Positions 10,124 to 18,396 are shown, counted from the first letter of the stretch. The stretch is DNA of 64,000 nucleotides from Flavobacterium sufflavum (GCF_004016525.1 NZ_SACJ01000002.1:574100-638099), one strand, 5' to 3'. Notes: generated by a model from the letters alone, not told the origin. Numbers and translations are program-made.

Positions 10124-10197
10124 GGCTACGTAGTTCAACTGGATAGAATATCAGATTTCGGCTCTGAGGGTTGCAGGTTCGAACCCTGCCGTGGTCA
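10124..10197 (+). tRNA. tRNA-Arg, anticodon TCG
   Basis: The acceptor arm GGCTACG pairs with CGTGGTC (two wobble pairs). The D arm is GTTC with GAAT. The anticodon arm TCAGA/TCTGA holds loop TTTCGGC, giving anticodon TCG that reads CGA. The T arm is GCAGG-TTCGAAC-CCTGC. The discriminator base is A and CCA is not encoded. All canonical invariant positions are present, so this is a functional gene. A degenerate partial copy of it lies about 380 bases downstream. Confidence 0.95.
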
Positions 10198-10204
10198 CAA
10201 TTTT

Positions 10205-10255
10205 AAAGCTTCAAAAATAATCAGACTATTTTGATTGTTTTTGAGGCTTTTTGTT
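10205..10255 (+). terminator. Terminator after tRNA-Arg; one of two near-identical copies in the window
   Basis: AAAGCTTCAAAAATAATCA (10205-10223) pairs with TGATTGTTTTTGAGGCTTT (10232-10250) and runs into a T-rich tail. The left arm is identical, base for base, to the left arm of the hairpin at 38982-39000; only the loop and one right-arm base differ. Confidence 0.85.
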
Positions 10256-10304
10256 TTTAAATTGGAAATAGTCAATCTATATAAAAATCAAATTTCAGTA
10301 AACT

Positions 10305-10552
10305 ATGAAATATTATGTATATGTTTTGGAAAGTGAAATAGATGGGAGATTATATAAAGGTCAGACATCTGATATTGATAAACGTATAAAAGAACATAAT
10401 TTAGAAAAACTAAATCTACAAAAGGATATAAACCTTGGAAATTAGTTTATTTTGAGGTTTTTGATACAAGAGAAAAAGCATTAGAGCGTGAAAAATATTT
10501 TAAAACAGGAAGTGGAAGGGCTTTTTTAAAAGAGAAATTACAAAATAAATGA
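10305..10552 (+). pseudogene. GIY-YIG nuclease superfamily gene broken by a frameshift
   Basis: Translation from ATG 10305 begins KYYVYVLESEIDGRLYKGQT, a typical start of the small stand-alone GIY-YIG (UPF0213/URI-like) proteins of Bacteroidota, with the YVYVL and LYKGQT strands. The frame stops at TAG 10443-10445 after 46 codons. One base earlier in phase, the reading continues as STKGYKPWKLVYFEVFDTRE and then KALEREKYFKTGSGRAFLKEKL to a TGA at 10550-10552, which is the expected C-terminal half. A single-base deletion near 10420, in AAACTAAATCTACA, explains the break. It could also be a sequencing error. The element sits between the intact tRNA-Arg and its damaged copy. Confidence 0.85.
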
Positions 10553-10587
10553 CCAGTTGGTTTTTAGTTTTGTTAGTCAACTGGATA

Positions 10588-10607
10588 CCTGTCTGCCGAC
10601 AGCCAGG
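10588..10607. repeat. Small GC-rich palindromic insert in the D loop of the tRNA-Arg copy
   Basis: The 20 bases CCTGTCTGCCGACAGCCAGG interrupt GGATA/GAATATCAG of the tRNA sequence. CTGTC and GACAG form a stem around TGCC, with outer CC/GG pairing. The composition contrasts strongly with the AT-rich surroundings. Boundaries are uncertain by one G. Confidence 0.85.
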
Positions 10608-10642
10608 GAATATCAGATTTCGGCTCTGAGGGTTGCAGGTTC

Positions 10643-10663
10643 CCCGCCTGCCGGTCGGGCAGG
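10643..10663. repeat. Related GC-rich palindromic insert in the T loop of the tRNA-Arg copy
   Basis: Twenty-one bases containing CCTGCCGGTCGGGCAGG split the T loop between GGTTC and GAACCC. CCTGCC and GGGCAGG pair with a one-base bulge. It shares the CTGCCG core with the insert 35 bases upstream, so both belong to one family of mini-palindromes. Confidence 0.85.
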
Positions 10664-10684
10664 GAACCCTGCCGTGGTCACCTT

Positions 10685-10721
10685 AAAAAACATCTTAGAA
10701 AACTAAGGTGTTTTTTGTTTT
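10685..10721 (+). terminator. Intrinsic terminator
   Basis: AAAAAACATCTTAG (10685-10698) pairs with CTAAGGTGTTTTTT (10703-10716) with one GU pair, a 4-base loop and a T-rich tail. It follows the damaged tRNA copy. Confidence 0.85.
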
Positions 10722-10794
10722 TAGGAAGTTATATTTGGCATTTTGTTTAAATATAAAAATTAGAATTTACTTCCGGTTTTTTTTATCTCTTAAT

Positions 10795-10827
10795 GGGGTA
10801 GTCTCTTTTGAGATTGCCCCTTTTTTT
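10795..10827 (+). terminator. Intrinsic terminator
   Basis: GGGGTAGTCTC (10795-10805) and GAGATTGCCCC (10810-10820) form an 11-bp stem (two GU pairs) around TTTT, followed by seven T. No gene lies just upstream except the tRNA pseudogene region, so it probably insulates the sulfur region. From 10828 to the promoter at 11053 I see only AT-rich sequence. Confidence 0.85.
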
Positions 10828-11052
10828 GCTTTTAATTTGATACTTCTTTTCAATTAACAAGACTTATAAACTCAAATTCCCGAGTTTTTTTATAGTAATA
10901 GTTTTATGATTTTTAGTATGAATGAATTGTTTTTTATATTTCAAAATAATAGCCACTAATCTTTAAGTGCTTATTATTCAGCTTATTATTGTGCTGTGTT
11001 TTTTAATTTTTAGAAATAATTAATAATTTGTTTTAAAAAAATTAAGTTTTCA

Positions 11053-11083
11053 TTTGGTCAGTTTGAATTTTAACTTAACTTTG
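11053..11083 (+). promoter_or_regulatory. Bacteroidota-type promoter of the SusCD-sulfatase unit
   Basis: A TTTG box at 11053-11056 and a TAACTTTG box at 11076-11083 are separated by 19 bp, matching the primary-sigma consensus TTTG / TAnnTTTG of this phylum. The predicted start of transcription is near 11088-11091, inside the inverted repeat described next. Confidence 0.8.
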
Positions 11084-11100
11084 TCTATAGAATTAGTAGA
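11084..11100. promoter_or_regulatory. Candidate sulfur operator, copy 1
   Basis: TCTATAGAATTAGTAGA is an imperfect inverted repeat (TCTAT-N7-GTAGA) starting one base after the -7 element. Closely similar sites occur at the same position relative to the promoter at 22690 and, reversed, downstream of the promoter at 36071. A repressor bound here would block initiation. The motif and spacing are seen; the binding protein is not known. Confidence 0.6.
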
Positions 11101-11169
11101 GTTTTAAAAACAATATTCATTAATAAAATTAAGGCTTTGAAAACTATCAAAAACACCTCTTTTTTGATC

Positions 11170-11223
11170 ATGCAATTAAATCAAGTATTCGTCAATCCTG
11201 GACGAGTATGTTGTTGCTGTTAG
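11170..11223 (+). CDS. Cysteine leader peptide (17 residues, ends in four Cys)
   Basis: ATG 11170 opens a 17-codon ORF encoding MQLNQVFVNPGRVCCCC followed by TAG. Four consecutive cysteine codons (TGT TGT TGC TGT) directly precede the stop, as expected for an amino-acid sensing leader. It begins about 80 bases after the predicted transcription start. Its upstream sequence (TTTGAAAAC... then CTCTTTTTT before ATG) resembles that of the leader at 22766. No classical terminator was found between it and the susC gene 412 bases downstream, so the mode of attenuation (Rho-dependent, or other) is open. The call is by pattern and by recurrence in three sulfur loci. Confidence 0.75.
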   Translation: MQLNQVFVNPGRVCCCC

Positions 11224-11634
11224 AGTTTTTATAAGCCTCAGATTATTTGGTTTTGTATGAAAGTACAGTTGCAGTTTAGAAAAAAAACGCTTGGTATTAT
11301 TAGTTATGCAAAACTAAAATAGAAAACAAACAAATTCTTAAAAGAAGAATTATACAAAAGTTTATTGGAAAAGAAAGATGAGAAATGCTTGTGGAAAGTC
11401 AAGTGTGTTTCTTGTGGTAAATAGAAATTATATTTTTTTGAATCTGATAAAAAATCAAAATAGTATTAATCAAAAATAAAAGAAAATGAAGTTAATGTGT
11501 TGTAAATAAAAAAAGCCATTTCTGCGGCAACAGAAATGGCGAAGTTTAAAAAAGAAATGTTCATCTCAAAAAAGGAAAAAGAAAGTTGATAAATCAGCCT
11601 TCAGGCTCCTTATTATTTAAACTAAAACAAAGTA
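11224..11634 (+). other. Long untranslated leader between the Cys leader peptide and susC
   Basis: About 410 bases without a convincing gene. A 33-codon ORF from 11378 has no recognisable features. The region contains the perfect hairpin at 11515-11540 and a small GCCT/AGGC hairpin near 11598. The length suggests a structured 5' UTR in which attenuation could take place. Confidence 0.5.
11508..11540 (-). terminator. Perfect hairpin that reads as a terminator on the minus strand
   Basis: GCCATTTCTG (11515-11524) and CAGAAATGGC (11531-11540) form a perfect 10-bp stem with a 6-base loop. On the plus strand it is followed by GAAGTTTAAA, not T. On the minus strand it is followed by seven T (11514-11508), a textbook intrinsic terminator. 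No minus-strand gene is visible downstream that it would serve. Confidence 0.7.
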
Positions 11635-14600
11635 ATGAAAAAAAAATTAAATATATATTCTTTGGTAATCCTAATATTATTATCAATTGGAATTAATGCA
11701 CAAAATACAAAACCACTGATACAGTCAAGATTGGATGGTACCGTAATAGACGATATTACAAATGAACCAATTGTTGGGGCGACTATAGCTATTAAGGGGA
11801 TTACTCATAGTGTAATCAGTGATGCCGAAGGTAAATTTTACTTTCAAACAGGACAAAGATTTCCTTATATTTTAGTAGTAAGTTATATAGGTTACAAGAA
11901 AAAAGAAGTTATAGCCGACGGAAGTCCCATTATCATCAGTTTAAAGAAAGATCTTCAGGAGCTGAATGAGTTGGTAGTAGTGGGTTATGGAACTCAAAAG
12001 AAAAAAGATATTACTGGTTCAGTAGCTTCAGTTCCTAAAGGAAATCTAAGTCAGGTTACTTCTTCAGCCGATAATTTATTACGAGGTGCGGTATCAGGAG
12101 TGGTCGTGACTCAAAGTTCAGGGCGACCTGGTGCTACTTCCAGTGTTCGTATTAGAGGAGGAAACTCAATCACAGGAGGGAATGAGCCACTATATGTGGT
12201 AGACGGTATATTGATTTATAATGACAACAGTAATGGTACGGCCGGGGTGTCTAATGCAGGAGCAGGAGTCAATGTGTTGTCAACGATAAGTCCGGCTGAT
12301 ATTGAGTCGATTGAAGTATTGAAAGATGCTTCTGCAACAGCTATTTACGGTTCACGTGGTGCTAATGGGGTAGTTATCATTACTACTAAAAAAGGAACAA
12401 AAGGACAGGATAATATTTCATATCAGGGTTATTTTGGATTTCAAAGAGTTTCCAAAAAACTGGATTTATTGAATGCCAGCCAATGGGCCAGTTTGCGCAA
12501 TGACGTTCAGGCAAGTATAGGACAGGCACCTTCTTTTACTCCGGAGCAAATTGAAGCTTTAAAAACTTCAGGAAATTATGACTGGCAATCGGCAGCTTTT
12601 AGAACTGCTCCGGTTCAAAATCATCAATTGTCATTTTCAGGTGGAGATGATCGTTCCAGATATGCGGTTTCAGCAGGGTTTTTCGATCAGGATGGAGTTG
12701 TTATAGGGTCTGATTTTAAACGAATTTCGCTTCGAGCTAATTACGAAAGAAATTATTCCCAGAACTTTAAATTTGGTGTGAATGCTAATTATAGTAATTC
12801 AGCTTCTAATGGTATTGCGAATAATGCTGGTGGAAGAAATCCAAATCCATTGGTTGCTGTTTTATATCAACCTCCTGTAGTTCCTATTAAAAATGCTGAC
12901 GGAACCTATAATTTTACCAATAATCCTTACGCAACTGCAGTAAATGGGATTATAGCCAATCCAATTAATGATTTGGAAAACACCATCAACAAAACCCAAA
13001 TTAATAGAATTTTGACCAGTTTGTTTGGTGAATATAAGGTAAACAGAGAACTTACAGCTAAAGTGGCTGTTAGTGGAGATGTGATTGATACCAAACAAAA
13101 TTATTACGCTCCTTCTACTACTGGAACAGGAGCAGGGACTAAAGGATTAGCTTCAGTTGGAAACAGATTAGTAAGCTCGGTATTGAATGAGAATACAGTG
13201 AATTACAATACTCATTTTGGTGATGATCACAAGTTCTCTGCTTTGGGAGGATATACACTTCAATATACTAAAGGTGAAGTGGTAAATGCAGGGGCTAACA
13301 GCTTTGTAAATGATGTTAATAGCTACAACGCTTTGCAAGATGGGGTGGCTGTAAAACCGTATAGCGAAGCATTCGAAAGTGTATTGAAATCATGGTTAGC
13401 GAGAGCGAATTATTCTTATAAAGGGAAATACAATTTAACGGTATCGGCACGTGCGGATGGTTCTTCAAGATTTGGTTCAAAATCAATTTGGGGGTATTTC
13501 CCATCAGCAGGTTTTTCCTGGAACATTACCGATGAGGACTTTGCTAAAAATATCAAAGGGGTTGATGATATTAAATTGAGATTAAGTGCAGGAACAACAG
13601 GGAATCAAGAGATTGGGAATTATCTTTCTTTAGCATCAATAGGTTCTGTTAATTATAGTTTTGGAGGTACTGTTCAAACAGGATTGACGCCAACGCGTTT
13701 GGCAAATCCGGATTTGAGATGGGAAAAAACAACACAATACAATGTTGGTTTAGATCTATCATTATTGGACAGGAAAGTAAACTTTGTTTTTGATGCCTAC
13801 TATAAAAAAACAAACGATTTACTAGTTAATGTACCGGTTCCATTGATTTCCGGGTATTCTGCAGTTCTTCAGAATATTGGAGGTGTTGAGAATAAAGGAA
13901 TTGAAATTGGTTTGAATACAGAAAACCTAAAAACAGAAAATTTTTCATGGAATTCTAACTTTGTTTTTTCTGCCAATAGAAACAAAGTACTTGAAATAGG
14001 GAATGGGGTTGATCAATTTTTCCCGGTAGTTCCAAATGGTACTTTGTTGCAACAACAACCAGTAACGGTAAAAGTAGGATTGCCTTTGGGAACTTTCTGG
14101 GGATACAAATCTAATGGGATCTTCCAAACTCAGGAAGAGATTAATACACAACCTAAAATAAACAGTCTTGCTAATACAAAAATAGGGGATAGAAGATACG
14201 TAGATACCAATGGAGATGGAGTAATTACTGCTACTGACAAAGGGGATCTGGGAAGTTCACAACCTAAATTTGTGGCAAGTTTCAGTAACACTGTTTCTTA
14301 TAACAACTTCGATTTGCAATTTAATTTCCAGGGATCTTTTGGAGGTAAAATATTTAACGCCCTAAACCAACAATTAGAAATTTCAACTCTTGGAACCAAT
14401 GCTTCTACAGCTTTATTAGATCGTTGGACTCCTACTAATCTAAGTAATGAAATTCCTAGAGCAACAAGTTCTCCGTTAGGAATCATTACGGAGCGTTATA
14501 TTGAAGATGGTTCTTTTGTGAGATTAAAAACCATCACTTTTGGATATACACTTCCTAAAAGTATTTCTTCAAAAATAGGAACTAAGAGCGTTAAGCTATA

Positions 14601-14754
14601 TGTATCTGCCGAAAATCTAATTACATGGACTAAATACAGAGGCTTTGATCCAGAAGTAAGTTCTTATGAACAAAACAATTTATATCCCGGAATTGATTTT
14701 GGAGCTTATCCAAATTCTAAAACATTCATCACGGGCTTGAACGTAACTTTCTAA
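11635..14754 (+). CDS. SusC/RagA-family TonB-dependent outer membrane transporter (sulfur locus)
   Basis: The 1039-residue protein has a signal peptide (about residues 1-22, ending INAQ), a carboxypeptidase-like regulatory domain (about 35-105, with VDD.TNEPIVGATIAIKG-type sequence and SYIGYKKKEV), a TonB-box-like ELVVVGYGTQKKKDITGSV stretch, a plug domain with VRIRGGNSITGGNEPLYVVDG and ATAIYGSRGANGVVIITTKKG, and a 22-strand barrel ending in ITGLNVTF. SusC proteins import ligands handed over by the SusD lipoprotein. Here the partners are sulfatases, a hydroxylase and a rhodanese-like protein rather than glycoside hydrolases, so the substrate is more probably a sulfated compound than a plain glycan. 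That substrate assignment is inference. Confidence 0.93.
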   Translation: MKKKLNIYSLVILILLSIGINAQNTKPLIQSRLDGTVIDDITNEPIVGATIAIKGITHSVISDAEGKFYFQTGQRFPYILVVSYIGYKKKEVIADGSPIIISLKKDLQELNELVVVGYGTQKKKDITGSVASVPKGNLSQVTSSADNLLRGAVSGVVVTQSSGRPGATSSVRIRGGNSITGGNEPLYVVDGILIYNDNSNGTAGVSNAGAGVNVLSTISPADIESIEVLKDASATAIYGSRGANGVVIITTKKGTKGQDNISYQGYFGFQRVSKKLDLLNASQWASLRNDVQASIGQAPSFTPEQIEALKTSGNYDWQSAAFRTAPVQNHQLSFSGGDDRSRYAVSAGFFDQDGVVIGSDFKRISLRANYERNYSQNFKFGVNANYSNSASNGIANNAGGRNPNPLVAVLYQPPVVPIKNADGTYNFTNNPYATAVNGIIANPINDLENTINKTQINRILTSLFGEYKVNRELTAKVAVSGDVIDTKQNYYAPSTTGTGAGTKGLASVGNRLVSSVLNENTVNYNTHFGDDHKFSALGGYTLQYTKGEVVNAGANSFVNDVNSYNALQDGVAVKPYSEAFESVLKSWLARANYSYKGKYNLTVSARADGSSRFGSKSIWGYFPSAGFSWNITDEDFAKNIKGVDDIKLRLSAGTTGNQEIGNYLSLASIGSVNYSFGGTVQTGLTPTRLANPDLRWEKTTQYNVGLDLSLLDRKVNFVFDAYYKKTNDLLVNVPVPLISGYSAVLQNIGGVENKGIEIGLNTENLKTENFSWNSNFVFSANRNKVLEIGNGVDQFFPVVPNGTLLQQQPVTVKVGLPLGTFWGYKSNGIFQTQEEINTQPKINSLANTKIGDRRYVDTNGDGVITATDKGDLGSSQPKFVASFSNTVSYNNFDLQFNFQGSFGGKIFNALNQQLEISTLGTNASTALLDRWTPTNLSNEIPRATSSPLGIITERYIEDGSFVRLKTITFGYTLPKSISSKIGTKSVKLYVSAENLITWTKYRGFDPEVSSYEQNNLYPGIDFGAYPNSKTFITGLNVTF

Positions 14755-14772
14755 GTAAAAAAAATATATACG

Positions 14773-16245
14773 ATGAAAAAGATAATTCTAATATTGATAT
14801 TAAGTGCCGGTCTATTTGTATCGTGCACCGAGCTGGAGGTCACACCAACCTCTTTTGTAACCAAAGAAAATTTTTTTATAACTCAGGATGACGCTATTGC
14901 GAGTGTGACTTCAGTTTATGCTTCTTTGAGTCTTGACCCGGGAGAACAAAGCTTATTCGGAAGAAATCTTTATTTCCTGACTGATATGGCTTCTGATTAT
15001 GCTGCGGCTGGAGTTTCGGCGACTAATCCACAGGTAAGAGCTTTAAGTAGTTTGACTCATGATGCTACTTCCGATCGTGTTCAGGTGGCTTGGCGCCAAA
15101 TTTATGCAGGAATAAACAGAGCGAATGTGGCTATTGATAACATTCCGAAAACAGCTGCTACTGACGTTGTAAAGACAAGATTGATTAATGAAGCTAAATT
15201 CATCAGAGCATTATTGTATTTTCAGGCAGTGCGTCTTTGGGGAGGAGTTCCAATCGTTTTACACGAACCAACTTCTATTCAAGTGGAAAGTTTAAAATCA
15301 AACAGAGCTACTGTAGATCAGGTTTACACGCAAATTATTTCGGACTTAACGGACGCCGAAGCATTGCCATCAACTTATACAGGAACGAATGTGGGACGTG
15401 CTACTTCAGGAGCTGCAAAAGCTATTTTGGCAAAAGTGTATTTGACTAAAAAAGATTGGCCAAATGCGATACTTAAAGCGAAAGAAGTAATTAATGGAGG
15501 TTATGGATATGCACTTTTCGAAAATTTTGCAGACATCTTTGATAAAACGAAAAAGAACGGAAAAGAACATATTTTTTCTGTTCAGTTTGAGTCAAATCAG
15601 GCAGGGAATGGTTCTAGTGGAAGCACTTTTCAATCGACTTCTTTTACAGGATTCACTGCTACCGAGCCGGCAGATATTATTTCGGATGTAGCCTTGTTCT
15701 ATGATATTTATGCAACAGGAGATACCCGAAGAGATGCGAGTTATGTGAAACAATTAGTGAATCCTGCTACAGGGGCACTTTATACTTTTCCAAAACCACT
15801 TTTCAAAAAGTATTTGGATTTGAACAATTTGGCTACACCATCTAACGTGGCGATTAATTTCCCAATAATTCGTTATGCTGATATTTTATTATCTCTTGCA
15901 GAAGCGATTAATGAAAAAGACGGAGCGACTTTAGAAGCTCATGAATTGGTGAACCAGGTAAGAAGAAGAGCTTTTGCAAAACCAATCTCAACACCAAATG
16001 TGACGGTAGATTTAGTAGGACTAACAACTGTTCAATTAAGAGAAGCTATTCGCGAAGAGCGTAAAAAAGAATTCGTTCAGGAAGGACAACGTTGGTTTGA
16101 TTTAGTGCGTTGGGGAACTTTAGTTACAGAAGTGAAAAAAGTAACGGCTAAAAACTCTGTTTCTGCCCGTAATAATTTGTATCCAATTCCTCAAAGTGAA
16201 CGCAATATTGACCCGATAGGATTGCCACAAAATGACGGTTATTAA
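14773..16245 (+). CDS. SusD/RagB-family surface lipoprotein (sulfur locus)
   Basis: The 490-residue product starts with a lipoprotein signal (ILSAGLFVSCTE, lipid-attachment Cys18). SusD features follow: ENFFITQDDAIASVTSVYASL, TPR-like helices including RFIRALLYFQAVRLWGGVPIV, and the C-terminal RR and REERKKEFVQEGQRWFDLVRWG signature with YPIPQSE. SusD proteins sit on the SusC barrel and bind the ligand. It lies 18 bases after susC and 18 bases before the first sulfatase, so one operon is likely. Ligand specificity cannot be read from the sequence. Confidence 0.93.
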   Translation: MKKIILILILSAGLFVSCTELEVTPTSFVTKENFFITQDDAIASVTSVYASLSLDPGEQSLFGRNLYFLTDMASDYAAAGVSATNPQVRALSSLTHDATSDRVQVAWRQIYAGINRANVAIDNIPKTAATDVVKTRLINEAKFIRALLYFQAVRLWGGVPIVLHEPTSIQVESLKSNRATVDQVYTQIISDLTDAEALPSTYTGTNVGRATSGAAKAILAKVYLTKKDWPNAILKAKEVINGGYGYALFENFADIFDKTKKNGKEHIFSVQFESNQAGNGSSGSTFQSTSFTGFTATEPADIISDVALFYDIYATGDTRRDASYVKQLVNPATGALYTFPKPLFKKYLDLNNLATPSNVAINFPIIRYADILLSLAEAINEKDGATLEAHELVNQVRRRAFAKPISTPNVTVDLVGLTTVQLREAIREERKKEFVQEGQRWFDLVRWGTLVTEVKKVTAKNSVSARNNLYPIPQSERNIDPIGLPQNDGY

Positions 16246-16263
16246 TCTATAAAATTACAGAAA

Positions 16264-18168
16264 ATGAAAAATTTTAAATATAATAGTATCATCAAAAGCC
16301 CGCAAAAAGGGCTTTTGATTACCGCTTTGATTGTTGCTCAATTAGGTTTTGCCCAGAACAAACCGGATGCCAATTATAAAGGAGTTATTGGTAAAACTTT
16401 AGCTGAGTCTAAAGAATATTGGCCGGAGCCGGTTACTGCGCCTAAGGGCGCTCCCAATGTAGTTTGGATTATTCTGGACGATGTAGGCTATGGGGCTTCG
16501 AGTGCTTTTGGAGGATTAATACAAACACCGGTATTAGAGAGTCTGGCCAACAATGGATTGAGATATACTAATTTTCACACTACAGCTATTTGTGCTCCTA
16601 CACGTTCGGCTTTGTTGACAGGAAGTAATTCTCATAAAGTCCATGTTGGAGGATTCTCGCATACTATAATGTCAGCTGGGTTTCCGGGTTGGGATGGAAG
16701 ATTACCTTCAAAAAATGGAACTATTGCTGAGATTTTACGTGACAAAGGATACAATACTTTTGGTGTAGGTAAATATGGAGTAACTCCTGATGAAGATGCT
16801 ACCGATGCAGGTCCTTTTGACAGATGGCCTACAGGTAAAGGATTCGAGCATTTCTTCGGATTCTTAGGTTCAGCCACCGATCAGTACAAACCGGATTTAA
16901 TTGAAGATCAGGCACACGTTACTCCGGATGGAAGACATCTTAGCGAGCAAATTACCGATAAAGCCATCAGCTATATCAGCAGACAGCAAAAAGCAGCTCC
17001 GGGAAAACCATTCTTTTTGTATTATTCACCAGCAGCTGTTCACGCACCGCATCAGGTTGAAGCAAAATGGAGTGATGCTTATAAAGGAAAATTTGATGAC
17101 GGTTGGGATGCTTACCGTGAAAAAACATTGGCTAACCAAAAGAAATTAGGAGTGGTTCCTGCCAATGCTGTATTGCCGGAGCGTAATTCACTTATTGCAG
17201 ACTGGAAAAAATTAACTCCGGATCAAAAGAAAGTATATTCAAAATTCATGGAAGTATATGCTGGATATCTGACTTATACCGATTATGAAATTGGACGATT
17301 GGTGAATCATTTAAAAGAAACCAATCAATTAGATAATACTTTGGTTTTTGTTTTAATAGGTGATAATGGAGCCAGTAAAGAAGGAACCTTACAAGGAGCA
17401 GTCGACAGACAAACTTATGTAGCAGGAGTTACAGAAGAGCAGGCATTCCAAAATAATCTAAACCGAATTGGTGAAATTGGAACTCCTCAAACTTATGGGA
17501 ATTATCCATTAGGTTGGGCACAGGCCACTAACACTCCATTTAAATCATGGAAACAAGATGCTAACTCTGAAGGAGGAACGCACAATCCGTTGATTGTTTA
17601 TTATCCAAAAGGGATTAAAGAGAAAGGTGGAATCAGAAATCAATACAGTCACGTAATTGATATTTTGCCAACAACCCTTGATATTCTGGGAGTTAAAGCA
17701 CCTGAGTCTATCAGAGAAATTAAGCAGGATTCCATTCAGGGCTATTCGTTTTCTAATTCTTTGAATGATGCAAAAGTGGCATCGTCACATAAAATTCAGC
17801 ACTATTATATTTTTGGAGCCAGATCAATTTATAATGATGGTTGGAAAGCAGCAGCTGCACATAGAAGCTCCATTGATGTGAAAGAGGCATTGAATGATAA
17901 AACTAAATTGAATGCTTTAAATGCTGATTTCGATAAAGATGTTTGGGAATTATATAATATCAATGAAGATTTCAATGAAAGAAAAGATTTGGCTAAGAAA
18001 TATCCTGAAAAACTGGCCGAATTGAAAAAACTATTTGATGAACAGGCTAAGAAAAATAACCTGTACCCATTAATTGACTGGTCGGATGTTTACCAAAGAA
18101 GAATTCACCAAACGCCCGGTACGGAAGGTAAGACGGCTCAGGAATTATTGACCAAGGCAAACAGGTAA
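16264..18168 (+). CDS. Exported formylglycine-dependent sulfatase (first paralogue)
   Basis: This 634-residue type I sulfatase hydrolyses sulfate esters. A signal peptide covers about residues 1-31 (ALIVAQLGFAQ). The metal ligands are in WIILDDVGYG (Asp72, Asp73). The activation motif is CAPTR at residues 110-114, in which Cys110 would be oxidised to formylglycine; the enzyme for this is encoded at 22900. Later metal residues are in the IGDNGAS segment. Sulfatases of this size act on aryl, alkyl or carbohydrate sulfates, and I cannot define the substrate. The protein closely matches the sulfatase at 18545 through most of its length, so the two arose by duplication. The two differ most in the segment after IGDNGASKEG and near the C-terminus. 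Confidence 0.93.
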   Translation: MKNFKYNSIIKSPQKGLLITALIVAQLGFAQNKPDANYKGVIGKTLAESKEYWPEPVTAPKGAPNVVWIILDDVGYGASSAFGGLIQTPVLESLANNGLRYTNFHTTAICAPTRSALLTGSNSHKVHVGGFSHTIMSAGFPGWDGRLPSKNGTIAEILRDKGYNTFGVGKYGVTPDEDATDAGPFDRWPTGKGFEHFFGFLGSATDQYKPDLIEDQAHVTPDGRHLSEQITDKAISYISRQQKAAPGKPFFLYYSPAAVHAPHQVEAKWSDAYKGKFDDGWDAYREKTLANQKKLGVVPANAVLPERNSLIADWKKLTPDQKKVYSKFMEVYAGYLTYTDYEIGRLVNHLKETNQLDNTLVFVLIGDNGASKEGTLQGAVDRQTYVAGVTEEQAFQNNLNRIGEIGTPQTYGNYPLGWAQATNTPFKSWKQDANSEGGTHNPLIVYYPKGIKEKGGIRNQYSHVIDILPTTLDILGVKAPESIREIKQDSIQGYSFSNSLNDAKVASSHKIQHYYIFGARSIYNDGWKAAAAHRSSIDVKEALNDKTKLNALNADFDKDVWELYNINEDFNERKDLAKKYPEKLAELKKLFDEQAKKNNLYPLIDWSDVYQRRIHQTPGTEGKTAQELLTKANR

Positions 18169-18264
18169 TATTTATTTCAGGGCTATTGAATTTGAATTTG
18201 GTAGCTCTGATAATTCAAAAAATGAGATAGTTGTGAAACGAATCAACTTTGAAATTACAGGAAA

Positions 18265-18396
18265 ATGAAATTAGTGCTGACAGTTATTTATCTGATACCG
18301 TTATCCATTTTGATGGCTGTTTTTTCTATAATTCGTTTTCTGAAAAGAGTTGTAAAAAAAAACAATAAAGGCAAAGTAAACAAAGGCTATTTCTAA
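18265..18396 (+). CDS. Small single-span membrane protein, 43 residues
   Basis: ATG 18265 encodes MKLVLTVIYLIPLSILMAVF followed by SIIRFLKRVVKKNNKGK and a short tail. One membrane segment (about residues 3-24) is followed by a strongly basic cytoplasmic tail. It lies 96 bases after the first sulfatase. A comparable tiny membrane protein follows the second sulfatase, which argues that both are real. The function is not recognised; a sulfatase-associated membrane partner is a guess. Confidence 0.55.
   Translation: MKLVLTVIYLIPLSILMAVFSIIRFLKRVVKKNNKGKVNKGYF

Larger units (their letters stand above)
10574..10681 (+). pseudogene. Second tRNA-Arg(TCG) copy, decayed and split by two inserted palindromes
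   Basis: From TAGTCAACTGGATA onward this segment repeats tRNA-Arg at 10124-10197, including the full anticodon arm with anticodon TCG, the T arm and the 3' acceptor strand CGTGGTCAC. It has lost the matching 5' acceptor strand, lacks one T in the D stem, and contains two extra GC-rich inserts at 10588-10607 (D loop) and 10643-10663 (T loop). Removing them restores the parental sequence exactly at both junctions. It cannot fold as a normal tRNA and is judged a pseudogene. Confidence 0.9.

Noticed and set aside
11378..11479. 33-codon ORF starting MRNACGKSS between the Cys leader and susC
   Set aside because: No Cys run, no recognisable family and no coding signal beyond being open; likely chance.
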